Under the pieces are notes generated by a model. The model was not told the DNA's origin and did not search any database. It saw only the letters and a list, made by a program, of their open reading frames with translations. Below are positions 28,872 through 35,511 of a DNA stretch of 35,511 bases, in pieces (within the stretch, counting starts at the first letter, position 1; every line of letters starts with the position of its first letter). The translations under genes and the position numbers were made by a program. This stretch comes from Bacteroidales bacterium (GTDB taxonomy: Bacteria; Bacteroidota; Bacteroidia; Bacteroidales; UBA932), in the NCBI GenBank assembly GCA_024401635.1, contig JAKSKP010000014.1:1-35511 (forward strand), read 5' to 3'.

Positions 28872-30176
28872 ATGAAAATTCCATTTTCAGATGAGGCATA
28901 TGATGCGATGCTTGCCGAACTTTTTGTCCGCTTCCCTTCGTTCGGGGCAAAGGGCCAGTCTGCGTACAAGCCCGGCCTTGACAGGGTGAGGACTATGCTC
29001 GGCAGGACAGGCAATCCCCAAACAGCCTTCACCTGCATCCACGTTGCCGGCACCAACGGCAAGGGCAGCACCTGCAACATGCTGGCGGCAAATATCGCGG
29101 CGTCGGGTCTCAAAGTGGGGCTCTACACGTCTCCGCATATCCTGGATTTCAGGGAAAGGATGCGCACGATAACCATTGCGGATGGAAAATCTTCCGTCAG
29201 GGAGGTGCCGCGCGGCTTCGTCTGGGATTTCATCCGGAAATACAGGGATGATATGGATGAACTTGACCTGTCCTTCTTCGAGATAACAACCGTTATGGCC
29301 TTCAGCTGGTTCGCGCAGGAAAAGGTCGGCGTCGCCGTGATAGAGACCGGCCTGGGGGGCAGGCTGGATGCTACCAACGTGATAACTCCCTCGCTTTCGG
29401 TGATAACCAACATTGGCTATGACCATATGGACCTTCTGGGTCCCACGCTGAAGGATATTGCCGGCGAAAAGGCCGGAATCATCAAACCTGGTGTGCCGGT
29501 TGTCATAGGCGAATCCTCTCCGGAAACGGACGGGGTGTTCTCATCCAGGGCGGAGGCGTGCGGGTCGGACATATTCTTCGCAGACCGCATGAATGTGGGT
29601 GATGAGATCCTTGCGGGCATGTCTGAGGCTCTGCCTCTGATGGACCTTCGCGGCATATATCAGGAGAAGAACCTGCGTACGGTATGCTGTGCGCTTCTGG
29701 TTGCGGGGATGCAGCCCGATTTTGACGCTATACGCCGGGCCGCCTCCATCTGCGATTTCCACGGACGCTGGGAGAAACTTTCCGACTCCCCCTGTACTAT
29801 ATGTGACATAGGGCACAACGAGCACGGGCTCAAATACAACTTCAGACAGCTCGAAAGCCTTCTGGATAGCGGGAAATACAGCGATTTGGTGATGGTTTAC
29901 GGCAGTGTCCGTGACAAGGACGTGGATGCGGTGCTGAAGATATTGCCCCGGCGCTCATACATATATTTCACCGCTGCGGCCAATCATCGCGCCATGCCGT
30001 CGGACCAGCTGTATGCCAGGGCGGGGCGGAAGGATTCCGAGGCTGTCCCAGATGTAAAGGATGCCGTAAGGGCGGCTCTGGACAGATGTTCGTCGTTGGC
30101 AAGACCTTTGCTGTATATCGGTGGCAGCACTTACGTTGTCAGCGAGGCGGTGCCTCTTTTCAAGGATAAGAAATAG
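28872..30176 (+). CDS. folC: Bifunctional folylpolyglutamate synthase/dihydrofolate synthase
   Basis: 434 residues from ATG 28872 (the GTG at 28851 is rejected because the promoter lies there). The Mur-ligase fold is clear: HVAGTNGKGSTCNMLAAN with the P-loop GTNGKGST (60-67), YTSPHILDFRERM, VIETGLGGRLDATNVI, ITNIGYDHMDLLG, IAGEKAGIIKPGVPVVIGE and, in the C-terminal domain, HGRWEKL and ICDIGHNEHGL. It adds glutamate to dihydropteroate and to folates in the cytoplasm. It is divergent from the PurL-like gene and is followed 18 bases later by the alpha-2-macroglobulin-like gene. Confidence 0.96.
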   Translation: MKIPFSDEAYDAMLAELFVRFPSFGAKGQSAYKPGLDRVRTMLGRTGNPQTAFTCIHVAGTNGKGSTCNMLAANIAASGLKVGLYTSPHILDFRERMRTITIADGKSSVREVPRGFVWDFIRKYRDDMDELDLSFFEITTVMAFSWFAQEKVGVAVIETGLGGRLDATNVITPSLSVITNIGYDHMDLLGPTLKDIAGEKAGIIKPGVPVVIGESSPETDGVFSSRAEACGSDIFFADRMNVGDEILAGMSEALPLMDLRGIYQEKNLRTVCCALLVAGMQPDFDAIRRAASICDFHGRWEKLSDSPCTICDIGHNEHGLKYNFRQLESLLDSGKYSDLVMVYGSVRDKDVDAVLKILPRRSYIYFTAAANHRAMPSDQLYARAGRKDSEAVPDVKDAVRAALDRCSSLARPLLYIGGSTYVVSEAVPLFKDKK

Positions 30177-30194
30177 TTTGAAAACCTGACAGTT

Positions 30195-33100
30195 ATGAAA
30201 AAGATACTTGCCATGTCCCTGCTGTGCGCTGGCACAGTTATGTCCGGTATGGACACCGATTTGTGGAAGGAATATCAGGCCGCCCTCGATGCGGACCGGC
30301 CCAGGGCTCAGATGGAGATACTTGACAGGATAATCCGCGAGGCTGAAGGCGGCCGCGACAATTGGGATTTCTATGATGCCTGGACGAAGAAGGTCAGCGC
30401 CGGCAGCAGAATAAACTGGAAGGACCACGGGCGTCTGACTGCAGAGCGGGATTCCGCTTTCGCGGCATATGGAGAACCTGTCATAGACCTCGTGTGCGGA
30501 AAACTGGACCTGCAGGCAGTCCTTGACAAGGCCGCGGTCCTCAGGAAAAAGACCAGCCGCGGTTTTTATGAGAACGGCGCGCTGTGGACGACGAGGGGAT
30601 CGTCCATCTACGGAAAGGCTCTGGGGAAGCTCGTGAACAATGATTATGAGTTCGCCCTTTGGATTCTGCTCGGGAAAAGCGAAGGCAGTGAGGCTGAGCG
30701 TATCAGGTCCATCATAGTACAGACGGCTGGAGTGCAGTCCCAGCAGGCGGCCTATGCGGAATTCGATGCCCTGTCAGGAAAGGCGGATGGACTTTATCAA
30801 AGCATAGCTGCACGCAGCGCCCTGTATGAAAGTTATTCAAAGCGATGGGCGGGATCCGCCGCTTCACTGCTGGGCGCTCAGATGCTTCTTTCCCTGAAGA
30901 TGGATACCCTGCAGGTCGACAGGACGGCTTCATCCGGGGATTTCCGCAAACTCCGTCAGGAATGTGCGGACTTTGAGAGCAAGCGTGCATCTTTTACCGG
31001 CACCGGCGCCCTTCTGGCCCGGGAATGCAGATTGGTCAAGGATATGATTGAAACCCTTGACGGCAGGGATGTGGAGGCATTCGCCGACAGCGCCTGCCTT
31101 TATGTAGTGTTCCGCAATATGTCTGAAACCCAACTTGAACTGTCGGAGAACGACAGGAGGTCGAAAGGCGTTGTATATACCGGAACTGTCAGGAATGACA
31201 AGCGAAGCTATTACCTGAAGGACACCGTAGCAATGCCTTTCCCTTCGAGGGATGACGGCGATTATACGGTGAATCTTATATGCGGTGACGATGTGAAGAA
31301 CTTCAACATACGCCGTCACAGCATATCCCTGGCCGCTGTGCAGGATGCGCAGGGATATAAACTGTATGCAGCGGACTACGACAGCGGCAGGCCTCTTGGA
31401 AAATATGACGTCGCCCTGTATCAGAACAGGACAGACAGACTCGCCCTGTCGCGTGAGGGCGTATGCCAGGAGGGCGGTTTCGCGCTTCTGCCGGATGAAT
31501 TCGCTTCGCTGCTCAAGACATCCGCCACGTCAAAGCATTATGTGGTATGCAGTTATACAGATAGCACAGGAGTTTTCCATTCCAGCGGGCAGGTGAGCTT
31601 CAGCGGTCCGTTGGCAATCGTCGGCCCGCCGGAAAGGAAAGATGAAATCAAAGCCCTGCTGTTCACTGACTGCGGAGCATATCATCGCAAGGACGTGGTG
31701 CATTGCAAGGGCATATTGTACAAGGGTATTTATGCCGAAGACATGGCGGTCGTACCGAAGAATACGGCGGCGAAACTGTCACTGCTCAATCCGGATGGAG
31801 ATGTTGTAATGTCCAAGCAGGTGAAGACCAATGAGTTCGGCTCGGTGATGGCGGACTTTACCCTGCCTTCCGACATAAAGGGAGGGGAGTGCTCCATCGT
31901 CCTGGAAACGGACAGAAGGCTTTCGTATGCCACTCTGCGCGTGGATGATTTCGTGCTTCCCGATTTCTATTGTGAATTCGATAAGATTGATTCCCTGTAT
32001 TTTGCCGGTGACAGTCTGACCGTGAGCGGCCGTGTGAAATCCTACAACGGACACCGGGTGAGCGTGACGTCCGCCTGGTACGAACTTTCCTGGACCGGGA
32101 ACCGGGAGAAATTTGACGTAGACGGTGACGGGAGCTTCCGTCTGAGGATACCGGCTCCGACTTCGCCCGCCTGGGGCGAGTGCCTGACACTTGTGGTGAA
32201 TTCCGCCAGCGGCAGCACGCTGCAGTTCACCAGGAATATCCGCGCCGGCAGATGGCTGGACATGCGCGTTTCGCTCGAGAACGAGACTCCCGCAAGCGTT
32301 GAGGCCGATGCCGGCCAATGTTTCGTGCTGAGTTCTGACAGGGGAATATTCAATACGGAGGTGCTCAATGCCGACGGGGTTCCGCAGAGGATTGAACTGA
32401 CCTATTCCGTATGCCGTGGCAGGCAGAAGATAGCGGAAGGGAAGACCTTCTCCGGGGAAAAGCTGGAACTCGCTCTTGAGTCCGAGGGTGAGTATGATGT
32501 CAGCTTCAACGCAACGGTCAGGGATTCTCACGGTGAAGCCATAAGCAGTTGCAGGACATTCAGGATAATCAGGTTCTCGCCTGACTCCGACAGTATCAGC
32601 GCTGATGTGGAGAATATTTTCATAGAGCGTCCGGAAAAGGGCATAGCCTTCGATTTTGCCGTTGGAAGAGGCCCTGTATGGGCCGTGGTCTCCCTGTATG
32701 GTAATGAGGGCGAATGCCTGTATGAAGGAAGTCTGCATCTTGAAGGAAAAACCACAGATAAAGGCGCTGTGGCGCATTTCTCCCTTCCTTTCGAAGAGAG
32801 CTGTCCCGATATCGTGACCCTGAGGGTCTTCTATTTCCGCAACGGCAGGATGTACCAGTGGTCGCGTGAGTATATGCGTCCTGCAGCAAAGAGGGAATAC
32901 CATCTCGAAGTCAGCCGTTTTACCGACAGGGCCGTGCCAGGAACCGAGTACGAGCTGGCTCTGGATGCCGAACCCGAGTCCGAAGTGGCTGTGTCCGTAT
33001 TCGACAAGAGCAGCGAAACGATACGTCCCAATGTCTGGGGCATCGTGTCGCCTTACGTCAGAAGGTCCGCACCTCCTTATCTTGCCGGCGTCGCCGGTAC

Positions 33101-35258
33101 TATGTCCGGTGGCGGATGGATAGCGGTACGCAGTATGGCTCTGGCCAATGAGGCGGTTCCGTTCCAGAAGATGGATGAGGATGGAGTGTCCGGCAGCGCA
33201 GCCGGTGACGCTGTGTCCGTGAGGAACGACTTTGCCGGCGTGCTGTGCTGGCAACCGCAGCTCAAGACATCCCAGGACGGGAAAGTGAGCGTCAGCTTCA
33301 GAACTTCCGACAAGACCGGAACCTTCGTGCTGAATGCATATGCTCACAACAAGGCTATGGAAAACGCCGTGACAAGAAAGGAAATGATAGTGTCTCTTCC
33401 CGTCGAACTGTCCGTCGCGGAGCCTGTCGTGCTCCACGAGGGTGACCGTTACGTGATGAAGGCAGTGGTTTCCGCTCTGGATGCGGACGTTGTCGGAACC
33501 ATATCGCTTGATGCCGGGGAACTCGGCAGCTTCTCCAGCGAAATCGAGGTCGGCAAATCCTCTTTTGTCAGTGTCCAGTTTGTTCTCGATGTCCCTTATG
33601 GCGTTGGCCGGCTTCCTTTCGTGCTGACTTTCGCCGACAGGGAAAAGCATTATTCGGATGCCCTGGCTTTCAGCGTGCCCGTATCTCCGTCAATACAGGC
33701 TGTGACCGAGTCGCACAGCATGGTCCTTGGCGGCGGGGACGACAGGGAAGAGGCTCTCTCTTCGCTGCGTCAGGCTTTTGTCAATACAAGCGTTGAAGGC
33801 GCCCTTTTCGAGGAGATATCAGTATCGGAGATACTTGTAGGGGCTTTGGCTCCCCATCTCCCGGTAGGGGAGAAAAGCGTTCTCGGCCTCAGCGACGCCA
33901 TCGCAACGAACCTGCTCTACAATCATCTTACCGGCGGAAGCGCGGAAGTGTCGGAAATGACTGCCGCCCTGTCGGAATTCATCAATGATGACGGAGGTTT
34001 CGCCTGGATAGGCGGAATGTCATCCTCACCCATAGTCACGGCCACTGTTCTTGAAAGGAACGCGAGGGTGCGTGCGCGCACGGGAAAGGGTTTCCTGAAT
34101 GACGATATGCTTGCCGCAGCCGTGCTCTATCTCGATGGCCGCGTGACGCGCGGCATTCCCGGTAAAGTACAGGTCTGGAGCCCTGAAGTAAGCCTTGGAA
34201 CCTACCTTTTTGTGCGCAGCTTCTATCCCGAAGTGAAGTTCGCGCCTGCTTCCGGAGATTCCGGAACGGCAAAGCAGATGAAGGAGTTCGCCTCTTCCGC
34301 GCAGAAATACCTTTTCCCTTCCGACGTGCGCAGCCTGCCCGGCAGCATATTCGCGAAGGTTCTGCGCCTGGCAACGCTTGAGAACCTGTATGCGCTCAAG
34401 GATGGAGAGAACCTGCTGAAAGGATGGAACGTCGGGAAACAATCCACCGTCGATGTGCTGAAGTCTATGCGGGAAGATATCGCATCCCTTGTCGAATACG
34501 CCGTGCCGCATCGTGACGGTGGCATCTATTTCCCCAATCTGGTGATGCCCTACCGCGGCCTGCTTTCCAGCGAGGCTTACTGTCACAGCCTGTTGTGCGA
34601 CCTTCTTGCGCCCTATGAACCTGCAACGGCGGACGGTATAAGGTTATGGCTGCTTCTGCAGAAGGAGACCCAGTCCTGGACCAACGATTTCTCTTTCACC
34701 AATGCTGTCGCTTCCATTATGGGAGGTACGGAGAAGCTGAAGAATACTTCCGTGATGGTGCTGAGCAAGAGCTATGAACGTCCATATCGTGAGATGGCGG
34801 CGGCAGGGAACGGTTTCCGCATCTCCAGGCATTTCGTGCTGACTTCCGCGGACGGGAAGCAGTCCGTGCTCAAGGCCGGGGGCAGCGTCAGTGCAGGGGA
34901 CAAGGTCACCGCAGTATACAGGGTATGGAATGCCGAAAACCGCAGTTTCGTAAGGCTGACTCTGCCGTCCTACGCTTGTCTGAGACCGGTCAATCAGCTC
35001 AGCGCCAACCTGGGCCGGACTATCAGACCGCTTATGTACGGATCCGTCAGCCTCAGCCCCCAGGGCTACAGGGAGGTGCGTTCGGACAAGATTGAATATT
35101 ATTTCGATACCTTCCCCGAGGAGGATGTGGAAATCAGGGATGAATTCTTCGTCACTCAGACCGGTACCTTCACCGCACCCGTCGTGACCGTGGAGTCCCT
35201 CTACGCGCCCCACTACCGCGCCAACGGTGCCTTCGAGGGCGGAATCAACGTACAGTAA
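30195..35258 (+). CDS. Alpha-2-macroglobulin family protein without thioester motif
   Basis: 1687 residues. A short signal (MKKILAMSLLCAGTVMSG) has no convincing lipobox. About 300 helical residues lead to macroglobulin-type beta domains. A segment like MG2/MG3 lies near 488-575 (LLFTDCGAYHRKDVVHCKGI...). Near 1009-1040 is the A2M signature VRNDFAGVLCWQPQLKTSQD with VSVSFRTSD, typical of the domain after the bait region. A helical thioester-type domain follows (about 1210-1540), but the GCxEQ site is missing: the equivalent stretch reads PVGEKSVLGLS. The C-terminal ~100 residues are beta-rich. The protein would act in the periplasm or at the surface, perhaps as a protease trap without covalent binding. 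It follows folC closely. Confidence 0.85.
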   Translation: MKKILAMSLLCAGTVMSGMDTDLWKEYQAALDADRPRAQMEILDRIIREAEGGRDNWDFYDAWTKKVSAGSRINWKDHGRLTAERDSAFAAYGEPVIDLVCGKLDLQAVLDKAAVLRKKTSRGFYENGALWTTRGSSIYGKALGKLVNNDYEFALWILLGKSEGSEAERIRSIIVQTAGVQSQQAAYAEFDALSGKADGLYQSIAARSALYESYSKRWAGSAASLLGAQMLLSLKMDTLQVDRTASSGDFRKLRQECADFESKRASFTGTGALLARECRLVKDMIETLDGRDVEAFADSACLYVVFRNMSETQLELSENDRRSKGVVYTGTVRNDKRSYYLKDTVAMPFPSRDDGDYTVNLICGDDVKNFNIRRHSISLAAVQDAQGYKLYAADYDSGRPLGKYDVALYQNRTDRLALSREGVCQEGGFALLPDEFASLLKTSATSKHYVVCSYTDSTGVFHSSGQVSFSGPLAIVGPPERKDEIKALLFTDCGAYHRKDVVHCKGILYKGIYAEDMAVVPKNTAAKLSLLNPDGDVVMSKQVKTNEFGSVMADFTLPSDIKGGECSIVLETDRRLSYATLRVDDFVLPDFYCEFDKIDSLYFAGDSLTVSGRVKSYNGHRVSVTSAWYELSWTGNREKFDVDGDGSFRLRIPAPTSPAWGECLTLVVNSASGSTLQFTRNIRAGRWLDMRVSLENETPASVEADAGQCFVLSSDRGIFNTEVLNADGVPQRIELTYSVCRGRQKIAEGKTFSGEKLELALESEGEYDVSFNATVRDSHGEAISSCRTFRIIRFSPDSDSISADVENIFIERPEKGIAFDFAVGRGPVWAVVSLYGNEGECLYEGSLHLEGKTTDKGAVAHFSLPFEESCPDIVTLRVFYFRNGRMYQWSREYMRPAAKREYHLEVSRFTDRAVPGTEYELALDAEPESEVAVSVFDKSSETIRPNVWGIVSPYVRRSAPPYLAGVAGTMSGGGWIAVRSMALANEAVPFQKMDEDGVSGSAAGDAVSVRNDFAGVLCWQPQLKTSQDGKVSVSFRTSDKTGTFVLNAYAHNKAMENAVTRKEMIVSLPVELSVAEPVVLHEGDRYVMKAVVSALDADVVGTISLDAGELGSFSSEIEVGKSSFVSVQFVLDVPYGVGRLPFVLTFADREKHYSDALAFSVPVSPSIQAVTESHSMVLGGGDDREEALSSLRQAFVNTSVEGALFEEISVSEILVGALAPHLPVGEKSVLGLSDAIATNLLYNHLTGGSAEVSEMTAALSEFINDDGGFAWIGGMSSSPIVTATVLERNARVRARTGKGFLNDDMLAAAVLYLDGRVTRGIPGKVQVWSPEVSLGTYLFVRSFYPEVKFAPASGDSGTAKQMKEFASSAQKYLFPSDVRSLPGSIFAKVLRLATLENLYALKDGENLLKGWNVGKQSTVDVLKSMREDIASLVEYAVPHRDGGIYFPNLVMPYRGLLSSEAYCHSLLCDLLAPYEPATADGIRLWLLLQKETQSWTNDFSFTNAVASIMGGTEKLKNTSVMVLSKSYERPYREMAAAGNGFRISRHFVLTSADGKQSVLKAGGSVSAGDKVTAVYRVWNAENRSFVRLTLPSYACLRPVNQLSANLGRTIRPLMYGSVSLSPQGYREVRSDKIEYYFDTFPEEDVEIRDEFFVTQTGTFTAPVVTVESLYAPHYRANGAFEGGINVQ

Positions 35259-35327
35259 ACGATGTAGCGCAGGGCTGCAAGTTCGGGAATCTCCTGGCTG
35301 CTTGCGCGGCGGTACGAAATGGCTAGA

Positions 35328-35511
35328 TTAGTCCTGAAGGTCTTTCACCTGTTTCTCGGACAGACCGGTAACCTTGCATATAATCTCCACAGCAAGGCCT
35401 TCATGCAACATTGCCTTGGCAACCTCGATTTTGCCTTCAGTCTTGCCTTTGGCTTCACCTTCAGCCCGTCCTTTTGCCTCGGCCCTCTCGCAGGCTTCCC
35501 GCTTTGAATTG
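35328..35511 (-). CDS. Rpn/PD-(D/E)XK transposase-like nuclease, C-terminal part only
   Basis: A leftward frame enters from the window edge and ends at TAA 35330-35328, giving 60 codons. It shows KGRAEGEAKGKTEGKIEVAK, then AMLHEGLAVEIICKVTGLSE and KQVKDL, the charged G/E/K repeat and closing helix pair characteristic of the end of Rpn-type recombination-promoting nuclease (PDDEXK_2) proteins. The catalytic domain lies outside the window. It is convergent with the alpha-2-macroglobulin-like gene, 69 bases away. Confidence 0.8.
   Translation of the reverse strand, partial: NSKREACERAEAKGRAEGEAKGKTEGKIEVAKAMLHEGLAVEIICKVTGLSEKQVKDLQD

Noticed and set aside
35259..35327. Weak inverted repeat between the A2M-like and Rpn-type genes
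   Set aside because: GCGCAGGGCTGC and GCTGCTTGCGC are only partly complementary and no T-run follows; not a convincing terminator.
1..35511. CRISPR array, rRNA or complete insertion sequence
   Set aside because: No regularly spaced repeats with unique spacers, no rRNA segments and no intact transposase with inverted ends were seen. The 21-bp repeats at 9969-10052 are contiguous and coding.

Overview
The window suggests a gut-type member of the Bacteroidales (Bacteroidota) carrying an integrated phage. The evidence is the Bacteroidota-style promoters (TAnnTTTG with an upstream TTG/TTTG element about 20 bases away, seen before ppdK, before folC and in the phage switch), the secreted proteins and lipoproteins, and the housekeeping gene set. 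I cannot name the genus from sequence alone.

Region 1 (1 to about 16,890) is the early and regulatory arm of a temperate phage. A rightward repressor gene (16082) and a small membrane-protein gene (16447) lie at the right end. They face a long leftward operon of about 33 closely packed or overlapping genes that starts with a Cro-like protein at 15937 and runs off the left edge into what looks like a structural gene. From right to left the operon holds: two small DNA-binding proteins; small unknowns; a cytosine-methyltransferase-like protein; a tRNA-like structure; a recombinase-like (RecT-type role) protein; a 684-residue fusion of a RecB/Cas4-type PD-(D/E)XK nuclease with an FtsK-type motor; a DUF4373-type replication protein; a VRR-NUC nuclease; small phage proteins; a double-domain glycosyltransferase; a MazG-like nucleotide hydrolase; a small methyltransferase; an AT-rich cassette of modular unknown genes with one lipoprotein; and an AbrB-like protein. 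No integrase, transposase, terminase or lysis gene is visible, so the rest of the phage must lie to the left of the window.

Region 2 (16,916 to 20,225) is host: tyrS, rbfA and a LolC/FtsX-like permease form a tight rightward operon, with a CYTH phosphohydrolase gene convergent to it. Region 3 (20,227 to 28,811) is leftward host DNA: a lipoprotein and an M6-type secreted metalloprotease, then ppdK with its own promoter and terminator, then a three-gene operon (a PurL-derived protein lacking the catalytic motif, a secreted PLC/GDPD-like esterase and a secreted GH63/MGH-type glycoside hydrolase). Region 4 (28,844 to 35,511) is rightward: folC and a 1687-residue alpha-2-macroglobulin-like protein without the thioester motif, followed by the C-terminal end of an opposing Rpn-type (PD-(D/E)XK) gene at the right edge.

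The most unusual items are the nuclease-motor fusion beside the recombinase-like gene, the tRNA-like fold with an enlarged anticodon loop, module reuse among neighbouring phage genes, and the PurL-like pseudoenzyme. Family assignments rest on motif recognition only, since no database search was possible.
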